Under the pieces are notes generated by a model that saw nothing but the letters and a program-made list of their open reading frames with translations, was not told the DNA's origin and searched no databases. Below, one piece after another: positions 36,001-51,000 of a stretch of 64,000 bases of DNA (the stretch's first letter is position 1; every line of letters begins with the position of its first letter). The stretch comes from Sanderia malayensis. Taxonomy: Eukaryota > Cnidaria > Scyphozoa > Semaeostomeae > Pelagiidae. The position numbers and the translations under genes were made by a program. Where the stretch lies: contig RQOL01000374.1 in NCBI GenBank assembly GCA_013076295.1, positions 4,454,743 to 4,518,742 of the forward strand. The letters run 5' to 3'.

Positions 36001-39000
36001 AAACGAGCGTATGCGAGCGCCCCCGGCTAGTCTAATATTACTATTCTGCGATGTCACGTGACGGTGGCGAAACTCTGCCTAAAATAGATTCGACCCGAAA
36101 CAATAGGCCGAATGCCCAAAAACAATGTGCCGAAAGCGAATCGGTGAGCAATAAGGCTTTTTTGAATGGGGTCGCAAAAGGTTGAGACTTGCATGGAAAG
36201 GCTCCATTTCTAGAGTAGGTAAAAGTTATCTATTTTTGGAAGCATATTTTAAAAGGATTCATGATTTATTCCATTAATTGTTCCACTAATTGTGCTATCA
36301 CGAAAAAACGACGGTTTACGCTGGCGAAACTTCCAAATTAGCGTCCCCAACTCCATTTTCGAAAAGAGTACACGCTCTTCACATGATCCGTTTCGCCTTT
36401 TCTTGCAATTTGATTGGCTCTTTCGTGACTTCACGTGAAAAGTCACGCGTTTTTCGTTATCATGCAAATTAGCCCTCGGGTTGAACAGCAGGTACTTTTG
36501 GAGAAGACACGTGTTTTTGTTTTGTACACAAAAAGTGAGGTGGGCGCCTTTTAAAGTGTTTTACCAGCTGAACTATCTTTGTAAAGAGCTCTTAATTGTT
36601 TGAAACCCCTGGAGAGTTGCAGGAAACAATGGAGAACACAGGTGATAGCTTTGTTTTTTTTTAATGAATAGTTGTAGGTTTTTTTGCAGTAGGCGACCGC
36701 CATTGTTCCTTCGGCATGCTAACAACGTTTAGGCATGGTCAAAATTTTGAATTTTTCGGCCGTATTTGCACGATTTTCCCCATTTAAATTTTTGACAAGT
36801 GCTGTCTGATAACACAACTAAAATAAAGTGTTTTTTTTTTTGTTTTTTTGTTGTTTTTTACGAGTTCCAACAAAGTTGCTTTTCACTCGGGAAGGAACAA
36901 TTTTTCACGCAACACGCGTTGTTTTTGCATTTGCGAAAATTCAATTTTAGCCTGCCACAATTAATTATTTTTTACCCAAACATTTTGATAATTGTTCCCC
37001 AACATATTACCTTCATGTTGGTTTTTTTTTGTTCAACTGGGTCACTATTTGCCACGGTAAATACTATTTTTACTTGCTAAAGTGTGTTCACAGGTTTTAC
37101 TTTTTGCAGGGCTCCGAAATTTCATTCAAACCACTTCCACTAAATGGTCTCTAAGAATTCAGTATTATTTGGTTAAGAGATGAGACTATTTGCAACGTGT
37201 TCGCTGTTTCCTTAGCTACAGTTTGATATATTTTTATTACAGATTGAGTCTAAAATTTCCAGGATGGGTTAGGTTCTTGAAAGTAACTATTTTTTTCAAA
37301 CTTCACACTGAAATTATCAACTTTCAGAAACGGCTTTCAGGGAGCAGCGTGGGCGCGGGGCTGTAGCTTGCTAGGGGGAAGATTTGACCTCCCACCTTTA
37401 CTTTCTTTAGAAATGTTACGTCGTAGTGTGTATAGTAAGGTATGTATAGTAGGGTATGTATTGTAGGGTAGGTATTGTAGGGTATGTATTGTAGGGTATG
37501 TATTGTAGGGTATGTATTGTAGGGTATGTATTGTAGGGTATGTTATGTAGGGTATGTATTGTAGGGTATGTATTGTGGGTATGTATTGTAGGGTATGTAT
37601 TGTAGGGTATGTATTGTAGGGTATGTGTTGTAGGGTATGTATTGTGGGTATGTATTGTAGGGTATGTATTGTAGGGTATGTATTGTGGGTATGTATTGTA
37701 GGGTATGTATTGTAGGGTATGTGTTGTATTGTATGTATTGTAGGGTATGTATTGTAGGATATGTATTGTAGGGTATGTATTGTAGGGTATGTATTGTAGG
37801 GTATGTATGTAGGGTATGTATTGTAGGGTATGTATTGTAGGGTATGTATTGTAGGGTATGTATTGTAGGGTATGTATTGTAGGGTATGTATTGTAGGGTA
37901 TGTATGTAGGGTATGTATTGTGGGTATGTATTGTAGGTATGTATTAGGGTATGTATTGTAGGGTATGTATTGTAGGGTATGTATTGTAGGGTATGTATTG
38001 TAGGGTATGTATTGTAGGGTATGTATTATAGGGTATGTAATGTAGGGTATGTATTGTGGGGTATGTTTTGTAGGGTATGTGTTGTATTGTATGCATTGTA
38101 GGGTATGTATTGTAGGATATGCATTGTAAGGTATGTATGTGTGTATGTATGAATGGACATGAGCGGTAGCGAGTGCAGCAGCGTAGCGCGCCAACCAGAT
38201 TAAGCATTCTTTACTTGACGGGCTCCAGGGAGGGAGCAAAGCGACCGAACCCGGCTCATGTTTGTATGTATGTATGTATGTATGTATGTATGTATGTATG
38301 TATGTAGGTATGTATGTATGTATGTATGTATGTATGGGCATGAGCGGGAGCGAATGTAGCGTGCGAAGCGCGCCAACCAGATTAAGCATTGTTTACTTGA
38401 CGGGCTCCGGAGAGGGAGCGAAGTGACCGAACCCGGCTCATGTATGTATGTATGTATGTATGTATGTGTGTATGTAGGTATCTATGTATGTATGTATGGG
38501 AAATGCAATGCAGCGCACAAAGTGCGTCAGCCACAGGCGAGCGTAGCGACCTAACCGAAGTGTGCCCTATCTGTCAATGTTTCTTGATAATGGATAGACA
38601 GGCGAGCGCAGCGAGCTAAGCCATTGTACGTGGGGTTGAAAGAGGCATGAGCGTAAGCGAATGCAGCGCAAGAAGTGCGCCAACCACAGGCGAGCGCGGC
38701 GAGCTTACCCATTGTACGTGGGGTTGAAAGGGGCATGAGCGGTAGCCAATGCAGCGCACGAAGTGGGCCAGCCACATTAAGTTTTTCTCATTGCCCCCCG
38801 GGAAAAGCGTACGCGAGTGCCCCCGGCTAGTCTAATATTACTATTCTGTGATGTCATGACGGTGGCGAAACTCTGCCAAACAATAAATTCGACCCGAAAC
38901 AATAGGTCGAACGCCAAAAACAATGGGCCGAACGGCGAATCGTGATCAATAAGGCTTTTTTGAATGGGGTCGCAAAAGGTTGAGACTTGCATGGAAGGCC

Positions 39001-42000
39001 CCATTTCTGAGTAAGGCAAAAGTTATCTATTTTTGGAAGCCTATTTTAAAAGGATTTATGATTTATTCCATTAATTGTTCCCACTAATTGTGCTATCACG
39101 AAAAAACGACGGTTTACGCTGGTGAAACTTCCAAATTAGCGTCCCCAACTCCATTTTCGAAAAGAGTAGTCGCTCTTCACGTGATCCGTTTCACCTTTTC
39201 CTGCAATTTGATTGGCTCTTTCGTGACTTCACGTGAAAAGTCACGCGTTTTTTTGTTATCATGCAAATTAGCCCTCGGGTTGAACAGCAGGTACTTTTGG
39301 AAAACAACGTGTGTTTTTGTTTTATACACAAAAAGTGGGGTGGGCGCGTTTCAAAGTGTTTTACCAGCTGAACTATCTTTGTAAAGAGCTCTTAATTGTT
39401 TGAAAGACCCCTGGAGAGTTGCAGGAAACAATGGAGAACACAGGTGATAGCTTTGTTTTTTTTTTAATGGAATAGTTGTAGGTTTTGTTGCAGTAGGCGA
39501 CCGCCATTGTTCCTTCGGCATGCTAACAAAGTTTAGGCCAATGTTCAAAATTTTGAATTTTTCCGGCCCTATTGCACGATTTTCCCCATTTAAATTTTGA
39601 CAAGTGCTGTCCGATAACACAACTAAAATAAAGTGTTGTTTTTTTTGTTTTTTTGTTGTTTTTTACGAGTTCCAACAAAGTTGCTTTTCACTTGGGAAGC
39701 AACAATTTTTCACGCAACACGCGTTGTTTTTGCTTTTGCGAAAATTCAATTTTAGCCTGCCACAATTGATTATTTTTTTACCCAAACATTTTCGATAATT
39801 GTTTCCCAACATATTACCTTCATGTTGGTTTTTTTTTAGTTCAACTGGGTCACTATTTGCCATGGTAAATACTATTTTTACTTGCTTAAGTGTGTTCACA
39901 GGTTTTGCTTTTTGCAGGGCTCCGAAATTTCATTCAAACCACTTCCACAAAATGGTCTCTAAGAATTCAGTATTATTTGGTTAAGAGATGAGACTATTTG
40001 CAACGTGTTTGCTGCTTCCTTAGCTACAGTTTGATATATTTTTTATTACAGATTGAGTCTAAAATTTCCAGATGGGTTAGGTTCTTGAAAGTAACTATTT
40101 TTTTCAAACTTCACAGTGAAATTATGAACTTTCAGAAACGGCTTTCAGGGAGCAGTGTGGGCGCGGGGCTGTAGCTTGCTAGGGGGGAAGATTTGACCTC
40201 CCACCTTTACTTTCTTTAGAAATATTACGTCGTAGTATGTATAGTAAGGTATGTATAGTAGGGTTATTTATAGTAGGTTATTTATAGTAGGGTATGTATT
40301 GTAGGGTATGTATTGTAGGGTGTGTATTGTAGGGTATGTATTGTGGGGTATGTATTGTAGGGTATGTGTTGTATTGTATGTATTGTAGGGTATGTATTGT
40401 AGGGTATGTATGTAGGGTATGTATTGTAGGGTATGTTATGTAGGGTACGTATTGTAGGGTATGTATTGTGGGGTATGTATTGTGGGGTATGTATTGTAGG
40501 GTTTGTATTGTAGGGTATGTATTGTAGGGTATGTATTGTAGGGTATGTGTTGTATTGTATGTATTGTAGGGTATGTTTTGTAGGGTAGGTATTGTAGGGT
40601 AGGTAGTGTAGGGTATGTATTGTAGGGTATGTATTGTAGGGTATGTATTGTAGGTTATGTATTGTAGGGTATGTATTGTAGGTATGTATTGTGGGGTATG
40701 TATTGTAGGGTATGTATTGTAGGGTATGTATTGTAGGGTATGTATTGTAGGCTATCTATTGTAGGGTATGTATTGTAGGTTATGTATTGTAGGGTATGTA
40801 TTGTAGGATATGTATTGTAGGGTATGTATTGTTGGGTATGTATTGTAGGGTATGTATTGTAGGGTATGTATTGTAGGATATGTATTGTAGGGTATGTATT
40901 GTAGGGTATGTATTGCAGGCTATTTATTGTAGGGTATGTATTGTAGGGTATGTATTGTTGGGTATGTATTGTAGGGTATGTATTGTAGGGTATGTATTGT
41001 AGGATATGTATTGTAGGGTATGTATTGTAGGGTATCTATGTAGTATCTTTGTATGTATGTATGTATGTATGTATGTATGTATGTATGTATGTATGGGCAT
41101 GAGCGGCAGTGACTGCAGCGCGCGAAGCGCGCCAGCCAGATTAAGCATTGTTTACTTGACGGGCTGGGGCGAACGAGCGAAGCGAGTGATGACCCCTAGT
41201 CTAATATTACTATTCTGAGGAGGTCACGTGATGACGCACTTTCTTGCCAAAAACAATAGATTCAACCCGAAACAATAGGTCGAACGCCTCAAAACAATGG
41301 GCCAAGACGGCGAACCGTGTAATCACAAAGGCTTTTTTGTATGTGGATATATGGCAATGAAATTCACACTGAATGCTTAGTTTATTAAATTAACAAGGGT
41401 AATGGATTTTGTTTTTCGATTTTCTCCCAAATTATTGAATTATTCCACTAATTATTCTGCTAATTGTGCTGTCAGGAAAAAACGACGATTTACGCTGGCG
41501 AAAATTCCAAATTCGCGTCCTGAACTCCATTTTCGAACACACTGTTCGCTCTTCGCGTGACCCGACTTGCCTTTTGCTGTAATTTGATTGGCTCATTCGC
41601 GACTTCACGTGAACAGTCACGCATATTTCATTATCATGCAAATTTGCCCTCGGCTTCAACAGCAGGTACTTTTGGAGAAGACGCATGTTTTTGTTTTGAA
41701 CACAAAGGATAACTCGGGGCCTTTCAAAGTGTTTTACGACCTGAATTATCTTTGTAAAGACTTGCTAATTGTTTGAGAGACCTCTGGAATATTACAGGAA
41801 ACAATTGAGAACACAGGTGTTAGCTTTGTTTTGTTTTTGAGTAGGATAGTTGTAGTTTAGGTAATAAGTGACCGCCATTGTTGCTTCGGCATGCTTGCGA
41901 CGCTTAGGCCTAATGTAAACAAGCCCAAAGTTTTAATAAACAAATTATGATAAGGAGTTATCAGGCGAGCGAAGCGAGCCAAACTGTTGCAAGAGGAGTA

Positions 42001-45000
42001 GGCAGAGGCATGAGCGAAGTGAATGCAGCGCACGAAGTGCGCCCTATCAGCTAATGTTTCTTGGTAATAGATAGAGAGGCGAGCGCAGCGAGCTAACCCA
42101 TTGTACGTGGGGTTGAAAGAGGCATGAGCGAAGCGAATGCAGCGCAAGAAGTGCGCCAACCACAGAGGCGAGCGCAGCGAGCTAACTCATTGTATGTGGG
42201 GTTGAAAGGGGCATGAGCATAGGCGAATGCAGCGCATGAAGTGCACCAACCACATTAAGTTTTTTTCACTTGCCCCCCTCCGGGAAGCGAGGGAACCGAG
42301 CACCCCCGGCTAGTCTAATATTACTATTATGCGGAGGTCACGTGATGACGCACTTTCTTGCCAAAAACAATAGATTCGACCCGAAACAATAGGTTGAACG
42401 CCCCAAAACAATGGGCCAAAACGGCGAACCGTGTAATCACAAAGGCTTTTTTGTATGTGGGTTTTTGACAATGAAATTCGCACTGAATGTTTAGTTTATT
42501 AATTTAACCAGGCTAATGGATTTTGTTTTTCGATTTTCTCCCAAAGAATTGAATTATTCCATTAATTATTCTGCTAATTGTGCTATCACGAAAAAACGAA
42601 GGTTTACGCTGGCGAAACTTCCAAATTCGCATCCCGAACTCCATTTTCGAACAGAGTGTTCGCTCTTCACGTGACCCGTTTCGCCTTTTCCTGTAATTTG
42701 ATTGGCTCTTTGGCGACTTCACGTGAACAGTCACACGTTTTTCATTATCATGCAAATTTGCCCCCGGGTTGAACAGCAGGTAGTCTTGGGGAAGACGAAT
42801 GTTTTTGTTTTGCACACAAAGGATAACTGGATGCCTTTCAAAGTGTTTTACGACCTGAATTATGTTTGTAAAGACTTGTTAATTGTTTGAGAGACCTCTG
42901 GCAAAATACAGGAAGCAATAGAGAACACAGGTGATAGCTTTTTTTTGCTTTTCTTTTAGTGAGATAGTTGTAGTTTTCGTAGTATGCGACCGCCATTGTT
43001 GCTTCGGCATACTTGCGACGTTTAGGACTAATGTAAACAAGCCCAACGTTTTAATAAACAAGTTATGATAAGGGATTATCAGGCAAGCGGAGCGAGCCAA
43101 ACTGTTGTATGAGGAGTAGGCAGAGGCATGAGCGGAAGCGAACGCAGCGCACGAAGTGCGCCAACAACAGGTGAGCAGAGCGAGTTTACCGATTGTAGGT
43201 GGGTTTTAAAGGGGCATGAGCGTGAGCGAATGCGGCGCACGAAGTGTGGCAACCACAGAGGTGCGCGTAGCGAGCTAACCCATTGCACCTGAGGTTGCAA
43301 GGGGCATGAGCGGGAGCGATTTCAGCCCACGAAGTGTGCCAACGACAGAGGCGAGCGTAGCGAGCTAACCCATTGCACATGAGGTTGCAAAGGGCATGAG
43401 AGGGAGCGAATGCTGCGCACGAAGTGCACCAACCACAGAGGCGAGCACAGCGAGCTTACCCATTGTAGGTGGGATTTAAAGGGGCATGAGCGTGAGCGAA
43501 TGCAGGAGGTATAATGTAGGTGAAAATCTCGTCCTGGACCATGGCTTTTCCTCATTGGTTTTATCAATGCCGGACCATGCATGATTGCGATTATGTTTTT
43601 AGGCAGTTTCTGCGAAGGAGCACGGTTGAAAAGTTAGTTAGTGGCGGACGCAGCTGTTCATATAGATTCTTCTTTTCGCTTATTGTTCCAGTACCGTTAT
43701 TATATACGGCAACATAAATTAGTAAGTTGTGGTCTAATATTAGTTGTTCAATAATTGGTAGGATAGTTAGTATAGTTGGTAGCTCATATTGGTAGATTCA
43801 GATAAATTATGGATGAGCTGGAAATTCGTATTGACTCGTCGTTGATGGGGGAAGAACAAGATTTTGGTAGTTCCATGGATAGAGAAATTCGGCATGAAAG
43901 TGACGAAGAAGGTGCTTCTGAGGTTGAAAATCATTCTACGAATATTGCAACGCCCATAGAACCACTAGTATCCACTGCATCGTTCTCTCGATCAAAGCAA
44001 ATGCCAACTGGCTCAAAGTATTGTCCTAAACACCCCCGAAGAACATGGAAAAAATCTGTATGTATTTTTATGGATGTTTTAAGTATTTACTTACCTTAAG
44101 TAAAGTAATTTACCTAAAGTACGGTCATTAGGTGCTCGATTACAGTAATTAGACTCGTATCATCTTTGGAGTCTTCTTCTGGAAGATGCTCTGCTATCTA
44201 GTGTTGCCCAATTAATTAAATAAATCGATAATAAATTGAGATGGCCATTTAGTCACTTTACAAAAATACCTATAGAAAACATTTATTAGCTATCTATCTA
44301 TCTATTGGATACTGTACAAAGACCCAATAATGGGTATTATGCACAATTTGGTTAGTTGTTAGTTGTTAGCAATTGACAACTAACAACTAACCCAAGATAA
44401 TAGGTGGGTGCTTATGTGTGACCAAAAGAAATTAATATCTTAGTATGATTACTTAGTATCATCAATAAAAGTAAATAAGCAAGGGTAACTGGCTTGAAAG
44501 CCTTCGGTTATTTTTTAGTATTTCAAGCAACAAAATTGTTAGACTTTATCATTAAAAGCTTTAAAAGTGGAATTACTTGAATTGAAAGGGACATGAAATG
44601 ATTGTTTTTTCTATGTTTGCCAATTCTATGGATGTTTTCAGGTAAGGTTTGTGACAAATCAAAGAAAGAGACAGAGATATGATCGAGATAATATTCACCA
44701 GTTAAGAGTGAAAGTAAATTTCATTTTATTGCTTGTATTTTATATTATGATATGCCATACCAGCCTGTTGCTTTATTTGCCACTGGCTTAGTTATGTTTG
44801 CACATCATCTATCAGAGTGAATTTTGTTAATACTTCTTCTGAATCCAATTGTTTAGGTTGCTGAATGGCATGAAAAAACTAAAGCACCCATAGCTTGTTT
44901 TGTATATGCAAGTGGTCGAATAAACTTCATAAGTATGCTTATTAGAAAGTGTTATTGAATTACTGTCCTTGTGCTTGGGGTTGTGAAAGGTAAAACAAGC

Positions 45001-48000
45001 TATTTTTTGTAGAAAATAACTTTTATTTGTTGATGTTTTTGTAGCTTCTCCTGGATTACGTCCATTGGCCAAAAATGTTGCATTTCAACAACTTATATCC
45101 AAGTATATTCAAAGTAGTAAAGGAGATGGTTAGAATATAGCTTTTATATTATTCAGTTGAAAATGCATTTTTATACTATCTTGAGGATTAAATGTATCAG
45201 TCACGGGTGTAGGTAATGTAGGTCCATTTATGAAATGGAACAAACTCCAATATCCTTCTTGTCTGGTGTTCAACATTATTTTCTTTGAACTTTAAATAAC
45301 ATTCAACAGATATTTTATGTTGTTATATCACACATCCCAAAGGATATTCACTTACAAGATCAGAGTACTTTGAGAGAAATATGTTGCTAATAAATTGTGG
45401 CTACTGTTCTTTTAGATTTGGCAAATGATTTGATTGAAATCCCAATGGACTGGGAAAGTCAGAATGTTCCATTTAAGCGCAATCTTCTAGTAGAAATAAT
45501 TACTCAAAAAGGTAACGAACTGTTTGCTTGTGTGAAAACAGTCTCCAGAGAGAATGCAGGTACTTGTTCAATATTTATTTATTCTTTTCAGGCAAGATAA
45601 AGGCATGTTGGGGAGATGATTCCAAAAAACCATTGTGGCGGCCTTGTGATGTTTCGTTTGTTTCCCCAAAGAACAACCGTAGTGTAAACCGTCCAAAACT
45701 TGCGGCATTGAATATGATTATAGAGTCATATATTGATGGTCATTGCTCAGTAGAAGACATTGTAAGTATGGAGACTGCAGCAAGTGATATTGAACACGAG
45801 GATGAGATGCCAGAGGCAATTGAAGAATCATCAGAACTGGAAGGAATTTGTGACTAAATAAAACCTGTAAGCAACTGCATGCTAAGGCAGATATAACATT
45901 TTTATGATCACTTTGATCATCATCTTTGTTTAACGCTTTTTCATGCTTGGATTGGTTTTATGGGTTTCATGTGGTGGCTTTTTGAATGCCTTCTGATCTT
46001 CTGCAATTTCAGATTGCAATCTTGACATTTTAAGGTCATCTGATTAACTGGTTCCATGTCTTACACGGTTTACCCCTCGCCTCCCTTCAGTATGTTAGCG
46101 ATTGTTTATGTATTTCTTGCCTATTTGAATTTCACTATTATAAGTTGCTTTTTTATAACAGGTAATTGCAGTAAATGATATGAGTATCCTGTTGCCCAAC
46201 ATGTCAAAAATGGAATGGTGTCTCATTGAGCGAGTTGCACAATTATTGCTGCCTTGTGTTGAGAATGCACTTCAAGCTGCATTACCTCGTTTCAAATGCC
46301 TAATAACGATAAAGCATATACAATTATGGTAAGGTGTGATTTTTCAATACATTTTAGCATTTGAAGGTACCCATTATTTATCTTCCATCGACAAAGATTG
46401 TTGTAGATTCACATCGACTTGCGTCTACAAACTAAAGCAGCACATGAAATGGTGCTCAAAAAGAATGTCACTGGTGCATTCTGCGTGCACTTTCTTTTTT
46501 TTTTTTTTCCAATGAGAACGCTCTGGAAGTCAGGTGTGAGATGGCGTTGTGTGCAGTGGTGTGTTTCTTTGCTCTTGTTCTCTCAACCTTTCAAGTAAGA
46601 AAGTTTGCCTTCTGCAGTTCTGATTCATTCTACATATATCTAAACAACGCTGTAGACAGCCTTGTCATTAAAGAAAGTTACATCTGTTCCTCAATTTGGA
46701 TAAACAGGCAAGATAAGCTTTTTCAGGCTAGGCCCACTCGCAACAAATCGACCTTAATGGTACAGATTTTGATCTTGTTGTGTGGCGATATTGAAACATG
46801 CACTGGCCCTGCCATGAAATGTGGTTATCGCATGAAAGCAGTGCGAAAAAATCAAAGCAGAATAAGCTGTACTAGTTGTAAATTGCTCCACCATATAAAG
46901 TGCATGGATAATGAGACAGAAGCTCTCTGCCGCTCGTGTTTATCAAAATCTGTCGAAGTTCATACAGGGGAAATCGTAACGGTGAATCAAGATCAGTATG
47001 AGTTACCTGAGCTTACTGACCTACTTGCAAGGAAAGGCCTTAAAATTCTGCATCAGAATATTCGGGGACTTCTAACACACAAACAAAATCTTTGTCATAT
47101 CCTTGGTGATTTCAAAGGAATTCATATTCTCTCGCTTAGCGAAACACACCTGGCCGCTGACGAGGAAGCTGAAGCTCAAATTATTGGCTATGATTTTCTG
47201 GGAAAACCAAGGATTTCTGGTCAAGGAGGTGGAGTTGGGATTTATATTTCACAATCAGTGCCCTTTCAAAGGCGTTTAGATCTTGAGGATGATAATATCG
47301 AATGTATTTGGATTGAAATTTTATTTCCCAAATCAAAAGGATTTCTTATTGGGGTTATCTATCGCCCGCCTGACTCGTCAAAACATCTACCTGAAACTTT
47401 CAATGAAACTTTTGAATCAATGCTATCAAAGGTTATTTCCGAAGACAAAGAGTGTATTTTGACTGGGGACATAAATTGCAACTACCTAGAAAGATCAGAT
47501 CACAAAGAACTAAAAGCAATATTTTCGTCTTTTAACTTGAAACAACTGATCAGTAGCCCTACGAGAATAACTAAAGAATCAAAAACATTGATTGATGTTA
47601 TTTGCTGCAATGAAACACAAAACATTAGTTTAGTGAAAGTAATCCCGGCAGGTTTGAGTGATCATGAGTTAATTGGTTGTTCACGCAAAATGCACAATGT
47701 AAAATTACAATCAAAAACAATAACATGCCACAATTACTCAAATTACAGCCCAAATCTTCTTTGTGATGACCTAAAAACTGCAAACTTTGAGGATGTCTTT
47801 AGAGCAACCAGCGCAAATCATGCATGGCTTTATCTCAAACAGATACTGGTTTTCTATTTTAACAAACATGCACCCTTGACAACAAAGAGAGTGAAAGGAA
47901 AACTAAGTCCATGGCTAACAACCGAAGAGAAAATACATATGAATATCAGAGATAACCTATTACGTAAGGCTCGTCGGTCAAACCAAGAAATTGACTGGTC

Positions 48001-51000
48001 TTCCTATAAAAATCAACATAATCTTGTTACTGGCCTCGTGAAAAAATGCAAGAATAGATTTCACAAAGACCTTCTAAAAGAAAATGCAAAGTCGCCAAGT
48101 AAATTTTGGGCCACCATCAAGAAACTCTACCCTACTAAGAAAACAGCTCCATCTGCTGGCTCGGCTTTTGAAATAAATGGATCGAAAACAACTGACAACG
48201 GAACCACAGCGAACACCCTATGCAGTTACTTTTCAAATGTAGCAAATTCACTCAAGTCAAAATCTTTCCCTTTGCGGGTTTTTACTTGGATGAAACCCAC
48301 TGAAAACATTCTTGCTCCTCTATGTTCAGAGAAGTTCTCTCTCAAAGAAGTTAGTGAGGCTGATGTGTACAAAGAATTAAAAAACCTCGAACGCAAAAAA
48401 GCAACTGGACTTGACAACCTCCCTCCTGGACTACTGAAGGATATAGCCCCTATTTTAACGAAGCCTCTCACACACGTGATAAATCTATCTTTTAAAATGG
48501 GAATAGTACCTGCAGACTGGAAGGAAGCAAAAGTAGTTCCAGTATATAAGTCTGGCCCCCGTTCACAAGTGGATAACTATAGGCCCATATCGATTCTCCC
48601 AACTTTATCGAAGATTTTAGAAAAACTGTTTCACAAGCAGCTTATGAACCATCTTGAAAGAAATGCGCTTTTATTTAATTATCAGTTTGGATTCAGAACA
48701 AAAAGATCAACAGAGCAAGCAGTCATATATTTCTTAGATCATATCAGGAGGGGAGCGGACAAAGGGCAGCTGACAGGTGCATTATTCATTGATCTATCTA
48801 AAGCCTTTGACACTATTAGTCACTCTGTTCTTCTCTCTAAGCTCCAAGCCTACGGAGTGAGAGATAATGAACTAGATTGGCTAACAGACTACTTATTCAA
48901 TCGCAAGCAAACTGTTCCGTACAAGGAAACATTTTCCAATTCATGCCCTGTGTATACAGGTGTTCCACAAGGATCCATCATCTGTCCTCTTCTGTTTCTA
49001 ATTCAATTTAACGATGCACATAGATCATTGAAGCATACAAATATTGTGACATATGCAGATGACACGGTTATTTTTACATCGAGTAGTGATATTAAAATCA
49101 TTGAAAGCCATCTTAATCAAGATGTTAACAACCTAGCCACCTGGTTTTCTAAGAACGAGTTAATCATGAATCTGAAGAAAGGGAAAACAGAAACTATGCT
49201 TTTCGGCACAGTAAAGAGATTGAATAAATTCAAAGAGAGACGGCTTAACATCATAAGTGGAGAGACACCCATAAATTGTACGACAGAATATAAATATCTT
49301 GGAGTAACATTAGACCCCTCGCTAACGATGGATGCTCATATCGATATAACCTGCAAAAAGGCAGCAGGAAGGGTTAATCTTCTCATGCGCATTCGAAATT
49401 CCATTGATACACCAACAGCCATTGTAATCTACAACGCTATGATCATGCCCCTATTCACATACTGTGGATCAGTTGGGCTGGGATGGTCAGAATCAAAATT
49501 AAAGTGTTTGCGTAGTATTGAGAAACAAAGCATGAACATTATCAAATCAAAATGTCCACCTAAAACTGATTTGAGAGTTCCGCATATAGAAAATCAAATG
49601 AAGAAAAGTGTTTGTAAATTTGTTTTTGACTGCCTACAGAAGAATGTATGTGAGCCATTTAAGGATTACTTCGAAAGAGCAAAACATGAAAAATGCACAA
49701 GAAACAACAACTATACCGCTAAACTGCCACGAATGGAAACAAAAATTGGGCAAAAGTGTATAACATATGCTGGTGGAAGAATTTTCAATGATTTACCCCT
49801 TGAGGCTAGAAAGATTCAGTCCAGGATTGTTTTTACTTCTTTTTTAAATGAACATTTTAGATGAAGAAACTTTACATTTTATATTTATAAACATTACATT
49901 ATTTATTTATATATTAATAAGTATTATATATTTTTAAGCTTAATGTAGTTATTATGTGTATATATATTTTTTTTTTAACTCTTATTTTCTCTTACTTATT
50001 ATATATATTTCTTAACTCTTACTATAAGCATTACATTATATATTTATATATTGATAAATATTATATATTTTTAAACTTAATGTAGTTATTATATATATTT
50101 TTTAACTCTTACTTTCAAGACAGGACCCTTAAGATAACAGCATTTGACTATGCTGATAGGCTATCCTGTATAAATATTCGTGTTATTATTATTATTATTA
50201 TTATTATTTCTTACTTCTTAGTTTCAGAACATATATTTTTTAGAACATAAGAGTTCGAGTTTCTGTTTTACAAAGGTGCAATATAATGCAATATAATACA
50301 GATAATAGCTACACACATGTTTAATGCATTGCTGGCTTGGCTCATAAATCAATTTGTAACTTTATTATTAATACAGGTCTAGACATTGCATACCTAATTC
50401 AATCACGAGTCTCGAACCAGTGTTTGTGGAAGATGGTCCAGAAGACGAAAAATATTTTGCACTCTTGAAAATTGGATCTCTTGTCAATGCAAGAACTGCG
50501 CCGTCTATTTATGAACCAGCAGAGGTATGTTGAAGACTGAAACTGAAAATTATAAAGGTCAAGACAGTTACATGACAAATCTTTACATTTTTCAAAATTT
50601 CAAAACATTCTCTTTTAAATGAGAGAGAATTTGCGTGGCTTTGAGTGAAAGAAATTATAATTATTGGCGTTTTAATTACTCCATTTCGATAAATTTTCGC
50701 AAACATTTTTTAAGGGACCTCTTCGGAGTTTTCTTTAAATATTATTGCAAAAGAATATGATATGGTTTAAATTATGTTTTCACTTGAAAATTTATGAAAT
50801 TCTGAGTATATTTCTGCTAAAGAGATTCGCTATTGAAACCCGTTTGGTATTTATATATTGTTATGTAAATTTTATTGCTTGGGCCCTGGGCCACTTCTAG
50901 ACGCCATTTTTTATCAGGCGTTGCAATACTTTTGGAACCCCAGTGTATGTGTTGAAGTTTAACTTCTTTCTTGTTAAGGGATGGATTACAATTGGGTTTT

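Noticed and set aside
43520..43717. Matching small proteins at 43520-43717 and 62987-62760
   Set aside because: They match because they lie in the two terminal inverted repeats. One is not preserved better than the DNA around it.
45592..45857. Ending the nine-exon gene at the stop in 45855-45857
   Set aside because: A strong GTAAGT donor at 45762 joins in phase to 46162 and on through two more exons to 51207. The early stop is kept only as a possible alternative form.
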